A stretch of DNA of 64,000 nucleotides from JANQEU01 sp965601455 (lineage in GTDB: Bacteria > Bacteroidota > Bacteroidia > Cytophagales > Cyclobacteriaceae), in the NCBI GenBank assembly GCA_965601455.1, contig OZ271831.1, positions 4,278,001 through 4,342,000 on the forward strand, read 5' to 3'. The translations under genes and the position numbers were made by a program. Each line of letters begins with the position of its first letter. Position 1 is the first letter of the stretch. This document shows, in pieces, positions 34,498-43,851 of the stretch. Below the pieces are notes generated by a model. The model was not told the DNA's origin. It ran no database searches and was given only the letters and a program-made list of their open reading frames with translations.

Positions 34498-35803
34498 CCT
34501 TTTTGTCCTCACCACATTATCCCCTGCAAAAGCACAGGAAGAGTTGATTATCGACCGCATTATTGCGAAAGTGGATAACTACATCGTTCTTAAATCAGAA
34601 CTTGAAAGAGCCTATCTGGATTATCTATCGAGAGGTGAATTCAACACCGGAAACGCGAAATGCCAGATCCTTCAACAATTGGTAGTTAATAAGATGCTCG
34701 TAGCCAAAGCAGAAATTGATTCTGTTATCGTTGATGACTCGGAAGTTTCTCAAAACCTGAGACGAAGAATGGATTACATGATTCAACAAATCGGTTCAGA
34801 AGACGAAATTGAAAAGTTTTACGGGAAAACAGTGGAGCAAATTGAGGCTGAATTATTCGATGATATTAGAGAGCAATTGACCATCCAACGAATGCAATCT
34901 GAAATCACCTCAAAGATTAAAGTAACACCCTCAGAAGTAAAGCGTTTTTTCAATGGAATCCCCGGTGATTCATTACCTTATTTTTCTACAGAGGTTACCG
35001 TCGGACAGATTGTGAATGATCCTGATCCCAACCAAGACCAAATAGACGCAGTAGAACAGCAGTTAATGTCCCTACGGGGTAGAATTATTAGTGGAGAATC
35101 ATTCGGAGTTCTGGCAAGACAGTATTCGGAAGATCCTGGCACTGCTAACAACGGGGGTGAACTGCCATTCTTTCGACGAGGGGAATTGGCTCCAGAGTTT
35201 GAGGCAACAGCTTTGACCATGGAAAAAGGAGAAATCTCCTTACCGGTGCAAACAGATTTTGGAATTCACATTATCGAATTGATGGAGAAGCGCGGCAATA
35301 CTTTCAAATCCCGACATATACTTATGACTCCTAAGCCTTCTGTGTCGGATGTTCAAAAGGCTAGGGATGAACTTGATTCAATCCGGAATCTGCTAATAAC
35401 CGATGACAGTGTTGTCTTCCGAAATATCGCGAAAGACTTTTCTGAAGATGAATTAACAGCAAGTACCGGTGGATATTTTACCAGCCCTGACGGGGCAACA
35501 AGAATTGCAGTTGAGGCACTAGATCCAAATATATTTTTCACAATTGACACAATGGATGTAGGAGAAATATCACCTCCAATTCAATTCAACAAACCAGATG
35601 GCAGTGTCTCATTTAGGATACTTTTTTACGAAGATCGCGTGGCACCTCATCAAGCCAACTTGAAAGATGATTACCAGAAGATAGCTGAGGCTACCATGAA
35701 CAAGAAAAGATCGATAAAATTATCTGAATGGTACGAGAATGCTCGAAACGATGTTTATATTGAAATCATCAGCGACTATGATTATTGTAACCTAGTCAAC
35801 TAA
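34469..35803 (+). CDS. surA: Periplasmic chaperone/peptidyl-prolyl isomerase SurA
   Basis: A 444-residue periplasmic protein with a signal peptide (MKGIRFLVISLFVLTTLSPAKAQ). It has the SurA N-domain (IIAKVDNYIVLKSELE), a first parvulin domain with SEDPGTANNGGELPFFRRG (about 215-235) and a second, less conserved one (SRHILMTP, DELTASTGGYF, about 285-380). It escorts outer-membrane proteins. The ATG at 34469 gives the signal peptide; the frame could start earlier at 34436. It lies between a SurA-N-like lipoprotein and moxR. Confidence 0.9.
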   Translation: MKGIRFLVISLFVLTTLSPAKAQEELIIDRIIAKVDNYIVLKSELERAYLDYLSRGEFNTGNAKCQILQQLVVNKMLVAKAEIDSVIVDDSEVSQNLRRRMDYMIQQIGSEDEIEKFYGKTVEQIEAELFDDIREQLTIQRMQSEITSKIKVTPSEVKRFFNGIPGDSLPYFSTEVTVGQIVNDPDPNQDQIDAVEQQLMSLRGRIISGESFGVLARQYSEDPGTANNGGELPFFRRGELAPEFEATALTMEKGEISLPVQTDFGIHIIELMEKRGNTFKSRHILMTPKPSVSDVQKARDELDSIRNLLITDDSVVFRNIAKDFSEDELTASTGGYFTSPDGATRIAVEALDPNIFFTIDTMDVGEISPPIQFNKPDGSVSFRILFYEDRVAPHQANLKDDYQKIAEATMNKKRSIKLSEWYENARNDVYIEIISDYDYCNLVN

Positions 35804-35813
35804 TAGAAAAAGG

Positions 35814-36779
35814 ATGTCTGAAGAAAAGAATTTGAAGGAGGAAGCTGACCGGCTAAATGGGGTTTTTGAAGAACTTAATCGTGAGATCTCGAAAACAGTT
35901 ATTGGACAGGATGAAATAATCAAGTTACTAACCATTAGTATTTTCTGTGGGGGACACTCCCTCCTGGTAGGTGTACCCGGACTAGCGAAAACCCTCTTAA
36001 TCCATACACTAGCGGAGTCTTTGAGTTTAAATTTCAATCGTATACAGTTTACTCCGGATCTTATGCCTTCGGATATTCTAGGAGCTGAAACCATAGACAA
36101 GGAGAGAAATTTCAAATTCATACAAGGTCCAATTTTTGCAAATGTGATACTGGCTGATGAAATCAACCGGACTCCTCCAAAAACTCAGAGTGCATTGTTG
36201 GAAAGTATGCAGGAATACTCGGTAACGGTGGCTGGTAAACGATTCGAACTCGAGAGACCCTTTTTCGTATTGGCGACACAAAACCCTATCGAGCAAGAAG
36301 GTACCTATCCACTTCCGGAGGCACAGTTGGATAGATTTATGATGATGATCAATCTATCATACCCGACTTACGAATCAGAATTACAGATTGTTAAACAGAC
36401 CACATCAGATACGAAGAAAGATATCACTCCGGTGGTTAGTAAAAGTGATATTCTTGGATTCCAGGACTTAGTAAGAAAAGTGCCTGTAGTGGATAATGTA
36501 CTGGAATATGCCGTGTCGTTGGTGCATAAGACTCGTCCAAACACACCCAAATCAGATCCAATGAGTAATGAGTACCTGGAGTGGGGAGCCGGACCACGAG
36601 CCAGTCAATTTCTAATTTTAGGGGCAAAATGCCATGCCCTGATTTCGGGGAAATACTCTCCTGATATTGAGGATGTCCAAGCTGTTGCTCTTCCCATTTT
36701 ACGGCACAGAATTGTAAGGAATTTCAAATCTGAGGCAGAAGGACTTACAGAAGAGAAAATTCTTCGGTCCCTACTCTAA
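35814..36779 (+). CDS. MoxR-family AAA+ ATPase
   Basis: A 321-residue cytosolic ATPase with Walker A GVPGLAKT at 53-60, Walker B VILADEINR at 111-119, and the sensor region ATQNPIEQEGTYPLPEAQ. MoxR proteins usually work with vWA-domain partners encoded alongside, but none follows: pheS converges with a 4-base overlap. The gene follows surA by 10 bases and probably ends an envelope-folding operon. AAAAAGG before the ATG is weakly Shine-Dalgarno-like. Confidence 0.9.
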   Translation: MSEEKNLKEEADRLNGVFEELNREISKTVIGQDEIIKLLTISIFCGGHSLLVGVPGLAKTLLIHTLAESLSLNFNRIQFTPDLMPSDILGAETIDKERNFKFIQGPIFANVILADEINRTPPKTQSALLESMQEYSVTVAGKRFELERPFFVLATQNPIEQEGTYPLPEAQLDRFMMMINLSYPTYESELQIVKQTTSDTKKDITPVVSKSDILGFQDLVRKVPVVDNVLEYAVSLVHKTRPNTPKSDPMSNEYLEWGAGPRASQFLILGAKCHALISGKYSPDIEDVQAVALPILRHRIVRNFKSEAEGLTEEKILRSLL

Positions 36780-37798
36780 CCAAACTGCTTTAGAAAACGA
36801 AAATCGTTTTCGGAGAATAATCGAATATCATCTATTTCGTACTTGAGCATGGCAATTCGCTCGATACCCATTCCGAAAGCAAAACCGCTGTAGACATCAG
36901 GATCTATTCCACAGTTTTCAAGGACATTGGGATCCACCATTCCCGAACCTCCAATCTCAACCCAACCAGAATACTTACAAATCCTGCACCCTTTACCTTT
37001 GCAAATGAAGCAGCTAATGTCAATTTCGGCACTAGGTTCTGTAAAAGGAAAGAATGAAGGTCTCAATCTCACTCGAGTATCCTTTCCAAACATCTCTCTG
37101 GCGAAATGGAATAAAGACTGTTTAAGATCTTTGAAAGAAACATTCTTATCAACAAACAGCCCTTCCACTTGATGGAAGAAACAATGGGCACGTGCCGAAA
37201 TTGCTTCATTACGATAGACTCTTCCTGGCATAATCGAGCGAAAAGGAGGCTTCTCGCTTTGCATTAATCGAATCTGCACATTTGAGGTATGCGTCCTTAA
37301 CAGAGTATCAGGATTTTTTTCTATGAAATAGGTATCCTGCATATCTCTTGCCGGATGGTTTTCGGGAAAATTCAAAGCAGTGAAATTATGCCAATCATCT
37401 TCGATCTCTGGACCTTCTTTCACACTGAATCCCTGCCTCTCAAAAATTTGAATCATACGATTCTTAACGAGAGTCAGTGGGTGTATATAGCCTGACTGTT
37501 CTGGAATAAAAGGGAGGAATGGGTCAATTGAGTCTCCTTGATTAACCGAACTGCTGGCGTCTAGCTCGTCTACAAATAATTTGAATCTTTGAGTAGCCAG
37601 ATTTTTTAGTTCATTAAGCGCTTCACCAAATTTTTTCTTCTGATCACCAGGAACGGTCTTGAATTGCTTGAATAATTCGGTTAATTCCCCTTTTCTACTT
37701 ACAAACCTTAGACGAAAAGCCTCAAGCTCATCAGCAGATTTCACTCTATACTCCTGAACTTCTTGTTTAAGTTGCTCTACTTTCTCCAGCATTGACAT
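36776..37798 (-). CDS. pheS: Phenylalanyl-tRNA synthetase alpha subunit
   Basis: The catalytic subunit of the alpha2beta2 enzyme. An N-terminal coiled coil (about 1-85) that binds tRNA is followed by the class II core: HPLTLVKNRMIQIF, the motif 2 region RVYRNEAISARAHCFFHQ, and motif 3 GFAFGMGIERIAML. The CxxC-CxxC cluster (SCFICKGKGCRIC) is a known zinc-like insertion in some family members. Length of 340 is normal. pheT is not in this window, so the two subunits are encoded apart. Confidence 0.95.
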   Translation of the reverse strand: MSMLEKVEQLKQEVQEYRVKSADELEAFRLRFVSRKGELTELFKQFKTVPGDQKKKFGEALNELKNLATQRFKLFVDELDASSSVNQGDSIDPFLPFIPEQSGYIHPLTLVKNRMIQIFERQGFSVKEGPEIEDDWHNFTALNFPENHPARDMQDTYFIEKNPDTLLRTHTSNVQIRLMQSEKPPFRSIMPGRVYRNEAISARAHCFFHQVEGLFVDKNVSFKDLKQSLFHFAREMFGKDTRVRLRPSFFPFTEPSAEIDISCFICKGKGCRICKYSGWVEIGGSGMVDPNVLENCGIDPDVYSGFAFGMGIERIAMLKYEIDDIRLFSENDFRFLKQFG

Positions 37799-37851
37799 AA
37801 TGAACGCAATATTAACGAACCGAACTGATAAGAGTAAAAACTAATGTCGGG

Positions 37852-38946
37852 TTATGCTGACTTTGAAATGAATATTGAACGATTCTCACCCCTACTCATT
37901 CGAGCTTTTCTCCAACGGATATACATTCGGTCACAGAAATAACCAGTACCTACAGCTACTATAACAATAATCGCTACTCCTACTACACTACCAAGAGGTT
38001 GGAGGAAAAGGGATAAGACTATCATTAGAAGGTTGAACGCCATTAGTAAAATAGTAGCTGTCGAATGACTGATCCCCTGTTTGATCAGTATATGGTGAAT
38101 ATGATTGCTATCCGCAGTGAACGGAGACCTACCTTCTCTCACTCTTAGATAGAAAACCCTAAGGGTATCATAGATTGGAATAATTAGCAACCCGGCTACT
38201 AGAAGATACCAGGAATCGATAAGAAGAATAGGCAAAACCTTCAACGGAACTAACTCCATATTGAAAAGTTGAATCGACATACAGCTGATAACAAAACCGG
38301 TGACAAGGGATCCTGTGTCACCCATGAAAATTCTCGAAGGCTCCCAATTATATATTAGGAAAGAAAGCATTGCTGATGCGAGTGAGAAACATAAAAGTGT
38401 CAGAAACTGCTCTCCCATAGCGTGGAAAGTAAGTCCCATTATACCCGCTGAAACGACGCCTACCGATCCAGCGAGTCCATCAATACCATCAATCAGGTTA
38501 AAGGAATTGGTAAAAGCAACAATAAATAGAACCGATACGCCAATAATTAAGTAATCTGGCATCGAGGACAATCCAAATAATATGGGAAGGCTCTCAATCC
38601 TCCATCCACCGTAATTGACCACAATGAATGCGGCAAGAAATTGAATGGGTAATTTCTGATTCGCATTTAAACTGGCAATATCGTCCCGCATGCCAAGCAC
38701 TAGCATGATAATTAACGCTGAAATAAAGTACTTGGATTCTACTAACAACCCAAGTGGGGTAGTAATAATGATCGCAAGGATTAGGGAAAAAAAGATGGCA
38801 AGCCCTCCTAGTGAAGGTGTACTGCCTTTATGAATTTTCCTTACATCCGGAGAGTCGGTTAAGTTAATTGCCTTAAACAACCTTATAATTATTGGTAAGG
38901 TCGAAAATGTCAATAGAAACGACGTTATGACGGCTAATAGTAGCAT
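37852..38946 (-). CDS. WecA/TagO-type UDP-sugar:undecaprenyl-phosphate transferase
   Basis: A 364-residue polytopic enzyme of the PNPT family that starts lipid-linked glycan synthesis by transferring a HexNAc-1-phosphate to undecaprenyl phosphate. Aspartates DD at 88-89, NLIDGIDGLAG at 150-160, MGDTGS at 208-213 and HIHH at 282-285 are all present. It is distinct from MraY by these motifs and gene context. A promoter with a 10-bp perfect dyad lies before it. It borders a WcaJ-type transferase and so begins the polysaccharide cluster on the left. Confidence 0.88.
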   Translation of the reverse strand: MLLLAVITSFLLTFSTLPIIIRLFKAINLTDSPDVRKIHKGSTPSLGGLAIFFSLILAIIITTPLGLLVESKYFISALIIMLVLGMRDDIASLNANQKLPIQFLAAFIVVNYGGWRIESLPILFGLSSMPDYLIIGVSVLFIVAFTNSFNLIDGIDGLAGSVGVVSAGIMGLTFHAMGEQFLTLLCFSLASAMLSFLIYNWEPSRIFMGDTGSLVTGFVISCMSIQLFNMELVPLKVLPILLIDSWYLLVAGLLIIPIYDTLRVFYLRVREGRSPFTADSNHIHHILIKQGISHSTATILLMAFNLLMIVLSLFLQPLGSVVGVAIIVIVAVGTGYFCDRMYIRWRKARMSRGENRSIFISKSA

Positions 38947-38961
38947 GGGTTAAGCGGTGTA

Positions 38962-39004
38962 AAAATATAAACATTACTAGAACATATGTCAATATTCTAG
39001 TAAT
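38962..39004 (-). promoter_or_regulatory. Promoter with perfect 10-bp dyad before the WecA-like gene
   Basis: ATTACTAGAA (38973-38982) and TTCTAGTAAT (38995-39004) form a perfect inverted repeat around a 12-base spacer. On the minus strand, TTG at 38990-38992 and TATATTTT at 38962-38969 are 20 bases apart, like a -33/-7 pair. The left arm lies between them and the spacer contains the -33, so a dimeric repressor bound here would block the promoter. It ends 15 bases before the ATG. Confidence 0.55.
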
Positions 39005-39049
39005 TGGCGAGTTTATTTAGCTTTTTGTCATAGATATGGAGTATTCTAA

Positions 39050-40432
39050 TTAGTAGGCAGCCTCCTGACCCTTTATCAGGGCCCAAACTGTGATAAGGAT
39101 TATTTTAATATCAAAGTAGAATGACCAATTCTGAAAGTAGAACCGATCAAGTTTCACTCTTTTTTTGATGTCATCCAGCTCCCTAATTTCTCCTCGATAA
39201 CCCATTGACTGGGCAAGCCCAGTAATTCCAGGTTTATAAGCATGTCTTTGTAGGAATTTATCGATCTTGTACATATAGACATTATTCATCTGGATAGGCA
39301 AAGGTCTAGGACCGACAATAGCCATTTCTCCTCGCAGTACGTTGATGAACTGAGGAAGCTCATCAAGAGAAGTTTTTCTGAGGAAAGACCCGAACTTTGT
39401 TACACGAGGGTCGTTTCTAGTTGCCCATTTCGAATCCGCATCCTTATTCTGGACCATTGTACGGAATTTCAGACACACAAACTGATGATTATTCTTGCCG
39501 TGCCTCAATTGTCTGAAGATTACTGGTCCTCTTGACTCTAATTTGATGATCAAAGCGATAAGAGGGTATAGCCAACTTAGGATGAATACTACAACACCCA
39601 TAGAAAAAGCAATGTCAAACGACCTTTTTACAAACCGATTGAGCAAATTATCTAATGGCAGACTGTTGACATCAATAACGGATATCTGATCGAGTGTCTT
39701 AAGTGAATACGTCTTAAGATGATCGGTTTTGAAGTGTGGCAGTAGCTTGACTTTCTTAAATCCAGTATCTGCCAACTCTATTATCTGATTCAAGGTAATC
39801 TTATCTATGTGATCGCTCACATAGATAAAATCTACGTCGTCGATATTCGCTTCAAAAAAACTTGATAGGTCACCTATCAACGGAAAATTTTCGTTTTGGC
39901 CATCTGTATCTCCGTAAAAACCGATACATCTTATACCTAAGTCCGGATTCTGGATTAAAGTTTTATATAATGAGAATCCCAGTGGATCATAACCAACTAT
40001 GATTGCCTTTCTGTAATTACCCCCATACCGTCGATAACGAATGAGGGTCATATGAACGATTATTCTGTATGCGGGAAATACGGCAAGAAGTATCCCAAAG
40101 AAAATCGCCATGAAATCTCTGGTCACCTGCTGATAATTGGTGAAGACCAGCAAGAAGGAAATAATAGCAATGTAGATTACAACAAATCGGAAGCCTTTTG
40201 TCAAGGACTTTGAGTAATGAGCGTTCCGACCTATTTTGTAGTCCTTGGCGAAAATGGAAATTCCTATCCAAAGAAAAGCCGAGATCATCCAGAAGACCAG
40301 AGCACTTTGTTGCTCCATCCCGGTACCGGCAGGTATTCCAAGAAAATAGCAAAATAGGAATAGTCCGGAAAAGATTATCAAATCCGAAAGGACAAAAAGC
40401 CCGGGGAAGAGTTTGTAAAATCTCTTGATCAT
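39050..40432 (-). CDS. WcaJ-type polyprenyl-phosphate sugar transferase
   Basis: A 460-residue PHPT-family priming enzyme that moves a hexose-1-phosphate to undecaprenyl phosphate. It has four N-terminal membrane segments, a CoA-binding-like Rossmann domain (about 140-245), a fifth segment (about 275-300) and the catalytic tail with SLDELPQFINVLRGEMAIVG and YKPGITGLAQ. A TAnnTTTGC element lies 33-41 bases upstream. It is one of three initiating enzymes in this cluster. Confidence 0.92.
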   Translation of the reverse strand: MIKRFYKLFPGLFVLSDLIIFSGLFLFCYFLGIPAGTGMEQQSALVFWMISAFLWIGISIFAKDYKIGRNAHYSKSLTKGFRFVVIYIAIISFLLVFTNYQQVTRDFMAIFFGILLAVFPAYRIIVHMTLIRYRRYGGNYRKAIIVGYDPLGFSLYKTLIQNPDLGIRCIGFYGDTDGQNENFPLIGDLSSFFEANIDDVDFIYVSDHIDKITLNQIIELADTGFKKVKLLPHFKTDHLKTYSLKTLDQISVIDVNSLPLDNLLNRFVKRSFDIAFSMGVVVFILSWLYPLIALIIKLESRGPVIFRQLRHGKNNHQFVCLKFRTMVQNKDADSKWATRNDPRVTKFGSFLRKTSLDELPQFINVLRGEMAIVGPRPLPIQMNNVYMYKIDKFLQRHAYKPGITGLAQSMGYRGEIRELDDIKKRVKLDRFYFQNWSFYFDIKIILITVWALIKGQEAAY

Positions 40433-40464
40433 CTCCTTTATTTACCTATTTTCGGATTTTCCGA

Positions 40465-40473
40465 GCAAAGATA
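40465..40473 (-). promoter_or_regulatory. Bacteroidota -7 promoter element for the 39050 transferase
   Basis: The minus strand reads TATCTTTGC, a perfect TAnnTTTGC. A TTG lies 22 bases further upstream, close to the expected -33 spacing. The leader would be about 30 bases. The GGAG directly touching the ATG is too close to act as a Shine-Dalgarno site. Confidence 0.52.
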
Positions 40474-40590
40474 GTCTGATAATTAGCATTATTAACAACT
40501 CTCCTAAGAAACGTTTTATAATACGATGGTTGGAAATCTTTGGTAAATTTTAACGTTGATTTGTGAAAATTATTTCTGGTAAATCTCTAA

Positions 40591-41271
40591 ATGTCACTCC
40601 CTAAGGAAATGCGCCGGCTTCTGGGAATACCCGTTTTGCTTCTCAGCCTGGTTTTTATAATTCTAGGTTGCAGAGAGGAGTACAAGGAATCAGTGCTTTA
40701 CGAAAATAATTTTGAAGGTTTGACAGATCTGCCCCAGGAAGCACCTACTGTCCAATTCAATGGTTCTACAGTACTGGGGTATCTTCATAACCAATCCGTA
40801 GATTTCGATGTCAAATTGAATGAAGACTTCAACTATATACTAGTTGAGTTGGACCTCTATATTCACGACAGATGGGAAGGAAATCGAGTAAATATTGATG
40901 GCCCTGACTTCTGGGGAATTAATGTGAAAGAAATTAGTTCAATCCGAGAATACCAGCGATACGCTTTCAAAACTACTTTTTCCAATACTATCTGCGTTTC
41001 CAGTCTATGCCACAAACAATCTTATCCTGGAGATTTTCCAGAGATAAATGATCCAAGAACTTCTAGTGTACAGGTCCTAGATGAAGATTGTAAAGGTGCG
41101 GCAGGCACAACTTTGTACAGAGTATCAAAACTCATACCTATTCGCTCGAAGAAACTAGTTGTCACATTCTACGGAGATCTAACAACGCCTGGTAATGAAG
41201 ATGATCCAATTTGTGATGAGAGTTGGTCAATGGACAACCTGCAGATAAGTGGTATAAGCTACAAGCCATGA
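40591..41271 (+). CDS. Lipoprotein in polysaccharide cluster, unknown function
   Basis: A 226-residue protein with a lipoprotein signal ending FIILGC (Cys27; Cys21 if the ATG at 40609 is used). The mature part is beta-rich with NNFEGL near its start and WSMDNLQISG at its end, a layout like galactose-binding-type jelly-roll domains. I do not recognise a named family. It has four further cysteines (CVSSLC and two later) that could form disulfides. Its stop overlaps the start of the Wzi gene (ATGA), so it is coupled to capsule assembly. Confidence 0.68.
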   Translation: MSLPKEMRRLLGIPVLLLSLVFIILGCREEYKESVLYENNFEGLTDLPQEAPTVQFNGSTVLGYLHNQSVDFDVKLNEDFNYILVELDLYIHDRWEGNRVNIDGPDFWGINVKEISSIREYQRYAFKTTFSNTICVSSLCHKQSYPGDFPEINDPRTSSVQVLDEDCKGAAGTTLYRVSKLIPIRSKKLVVTFYGDLTTPGNEDDPICDESWSMDNLQISGISYKP

Positions 41272-42941
41272 AAAAAATAAAAATAGACATACTGATAACC
41301 TTGATGGCCCTATTCAGTGGCGTCTTTGCAAGTAGTCAGACGCTCCCACTAGGTACTTCAATTGAGGATTACGCTCGAAGGCAACAACTCTTGGGCAACT
41401 TTGACTCTACATACTCATTTTCAATACGTCCATTAAGGTTTGATACAATCCAACAGAACGTCCTGGGATTTCAGACATCTTCACCCGTTGCCATTTTGGA
41501 CAACCGGATTGCCAAGGTATCTGTCTTACCCGCTGAGCAGGTTTTTCAGTTCAACAGTCATCACCCTAAAGCTATCAACAACGGTTCCATGGTTCCGGGC
41601 CGTGGTCTACAAAGCATCACCAGACCAGGACTAAATATTAAAGTAGGCCCATTAAATGCTTATATAAAACCGGAAATATATTATTCCGCAAACCGATCAT
41701 ACGAGGGATTCCCGGATACCCTGTCGAATAACACATGGAATATTCGATACAGATGGTGGAATAAAACAGATCTACCAGAAGAGTTTGGAATAGATCCTAT
41801 CTCGAGAATACTTCCAGGTCAATCAAAGATTAGTCTGGACCTTGGAAAATTTTCCTTGGGAGTTTCATCGGAAAATTTATGGTGGGGGCCTGGTAAAAGG
41901 CATGCCCTAATTATGACTAACAATCCTAGGGGATTCAATCACATCTCGTTTAATTCTCTCGGGCCGGTAAATACCAAAATAGGTGGTTTGGAATGGCAAG
42001 TTATTGCTGGTCGATTAGAAGAATCAGGATTTGATCCACCATACCCGGACCGATTTGATATCAACCGGTACTTTGTGGTAAAGAATGACGATTGGCGATA
42101 CTTGTCTGCCTTTTCATTGGTATATTCTCCCAAGTGGTTCAATGGTCTATCCTTAGGCTTTAATAGGGCGATTCAACAGTATTCCTCACTTGCAAAATCG
42201 AACAAGGATTTCGTCCCCATCATACAGAATTTCTTCCGGAATAATGATCGTACAGACCGTCCACAATTACAGATTGACCAGGTTTTGTCTGGCTTCTTTC
42301 GATACTATTCCTCCAAGAGTAACGCTGAGTTTTACTTCGAGTACGGGAGGAACGATGCGTCGTTGAATATCAGAGATTTCATCATGTCACCAGAGCATTC
42401 AAGGGCATTCGTGTTGGGAGCTTCAAAACTTTTCCCAGGTCCGAAGGATGGCTTTATTGAGCTTAACCTGGAAATGACTCACACGCAGCAGTCGATAGGT
42501 AATCTGGTCAGACCTACTGAAAGTTGGTATACACATACCATGGTAAGTCATGGGTATACAAATAATGGGGAGGTTATTGGTGCCGGTATTGGACCGGGTA
42601 GCAATGTGCAGAACTTGGAAGTCAATTGGACAAAAGGTATCAAAAAGTTTGGTGTTCAATTTGAACGATTAGTGCACAACAATGACTTCTTCCTTGAAGC
42701 CTATTCCCCATCGAAAGACTGGAGAAGATATTGGGTAGATCTTAGTCCTGGCATAAATTGTTCCTGGGATTTCAATGGATTACTTATTCAGTCTAACCTT
42801 TTCGTTACACGATCGCTCAATTATCAATGGGAATTACAAAACAATCCGGGAAATCAACCCTATTTTGTAGAAGGTCGAGATGTCACAAACTTGCACTTCA
42901 CTACCCATCTTGTTTATTTCTTTGACAATCTCTTGAAATGA
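41268..42941 (+). CDS. wzi: Wzi-family capsule assembly outer-membrane protein
   Basis: A 557-residue protein with a signal peptide (MKKIKIDILITLMALFSGVF) and the capsule-assembly Wzi fold: repeated amphipathic strands ending in an aromatic residue, with SLDLGKFSLGVSSENLWWGPG typical of Bacteroidota members. Wzi in E. coli is a lectin-like barrel that anchors capsule at the surface. The ATG overlaps the lipoprotein stop, and its own end overlaps the sulfotransferase gene, giving a tight three-gene plus-strand unit in a mostly minus-strand cluster. ATG 41268 was preferred to the TTG at 41223. Confidence 0.85.
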   Translation: MKKIKIDILITLMALFSGVFASSQTLPLGTSIEDYARRQQLLGNFDSTYSFSIRPLRFDTIQQNVLGFQTSSPVAILDNRIAKVSVLPAEQVFQFNSHHPKAINNGSMVPGRGLQSITRPGLNIKVGPLNAYIKPEIYYSANRSYEGFPDTLSNNTWNIRYRWWNKTDLPEEFGIDPISRILPGQSKISLDLGKFSLGVSSENLWWGPGKRHALIMTNNPRGFNHISFNSLGPVNTKIGGLEWQVIAGRLEESGFDPPYPDRFDINRYFVVKNDDWRYLSAFSLVYSPKWFNGLSLGFNRAIQQYSSLAKSNKDFVPIIQNFFRNNDRTDRPQLQIDQVLSGFFRYYSSKSNAEFYFEYGRNDASLNIRDFIMSPEHSRAFVLGASKLFPGPKDGFIELNLEMTHTQQSIGNLVRPTESWYTHTMVSHGYTNNGEVIGAGIGPGSNVQNLEVNWTKGIKKFGVQFERLVHNNDFFLEAYSPSKDWRRYWVDLSPGINCSWDFNGLLIQSNLFVTRSLNYQWELQNNPGNQPYFVEGRDVTNLHFTTHLVYFFDNLLK

Positions 42942-43828
42942 GTCATGAGATAACACCCAATTTGTTTGTAGTCGGGGTCGTCAAAGCTGGTACCACATCG
43001 ATGTATCATATCTTAAACGAGCATCCTCAAGTTCAAATGGCATCAGTGAAAGAGCCTCATTACTTTTCAACAGTTCACATAAAATCTTCCAGCACCCATG
43101 CCGCATCAATTTCCGAGGAGCCTGAGTACCGATCACTATTTCAAAACGATGTTCAGACAAAATACTACGGTGAAGCTAGTCCAAGTTACTTCTGGGACCC
43201 CACAAGTGCTGAAAAGATCCATAATTTCAACCCAGAAAGTAAAATTATCATTCTTCTTCGTGAACCGTTAGATAGGGCTTTTTCACATTACAATATGGAG
43301 TTCTCTGCCAGAAGAGAAAAAAATCAAGAATTCTATAGTGCCTTGAAAGAGGACTGGAACCTTAACAATAAAGGTTGGGGAATATCAGCATTATATATTG
43401 AGTTGGGATTTTATTTCGAAGGCATCCAGCGGTTTCAAAAGGTTTTTGGTAAGGACAATGTGCTGATTCTATTTTTTGAGGAATTCTTCAAAAACAAAGA
43501 TTATCATCGAGAGAAGATCTGGAGTTGGCTAGGTCTCGAAAACCATGTAATTCAAGTTCCTGAAGATAATAGAAATCAGTCGTTACAGTTTAATAGATTC
43601 ACAAGAAAACTATACCAGCTAATCCCAGGTTATTGGCTCCCTGACTGGATTAAAAAACCTTTGAAGAATCAGCTTTTCGCCAATGGTTCGAAACTGGATT
43701 CCAAGTCAATTCAATTTCTTCTAAAGCTCTATGAAGAAGATTTGATACGACAACGTGATGAGCTAAAAATGGACTATTATTTTAATCTCGTGAAAAAGAG
43801 ATATGGAATTGACGAGACTCGAATTTAA
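42938..43828 (+). CDS. PAPS-dependent sulfotransferase
   Basis: A 296-residue cytosolic enzyme with the 5'-phosphosulfate loop GVVKAGTTS at residues 13-21 (Lys16) and the 3'-phosphate site LLREPLDRAFSHY at about 100-112. A conserved HYFS and Glu region follow the loop. It resembles sulfotransferases that modify glycans and would add sulfate from PAPS to a sugar acceptor. Its ATG overlaps the Wzi stop (ATGA), which places it in the capsule pathway. No PAPS-synthesis genes are in the window. Confidence 0.87.
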   Translation: MSHEITPNLFVVGVVKAGTTSMYHILNEHPQVQMASVKEPHYFSTVHIKSSSTHAASISEEPEYRSLFQNDVQTKYYGEASPSYFWDPTSAEKIHNFNPESKIIILLREPLDRAFSHYNMEFSARREKNQEFYSALKEDWNLNNKGWGISALYIELGFYFEGIQRFQKVFGKDNVLILFFEEFFKNKDYHREKIWSWLGLENHVIQVPEDNRNQSLQFNRFTRKLYQLIPGYWLPDWIKKPLKNQLFANGSKLDSKSIQFLLKLYEEDLIRQRDELKMDYYFNLVKKRYGIDETRI

Positions 43829-43851
43829 TCTCTTGTCCAACATATTAGAGC

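Noticed and set aside
40433..40440. GGAG next to the ATG of the 39050 transferase as ribosome-binding site
   Set aside because: It directly touches the ATG; no spacing remains for a Shine-Dalgarno interaction.
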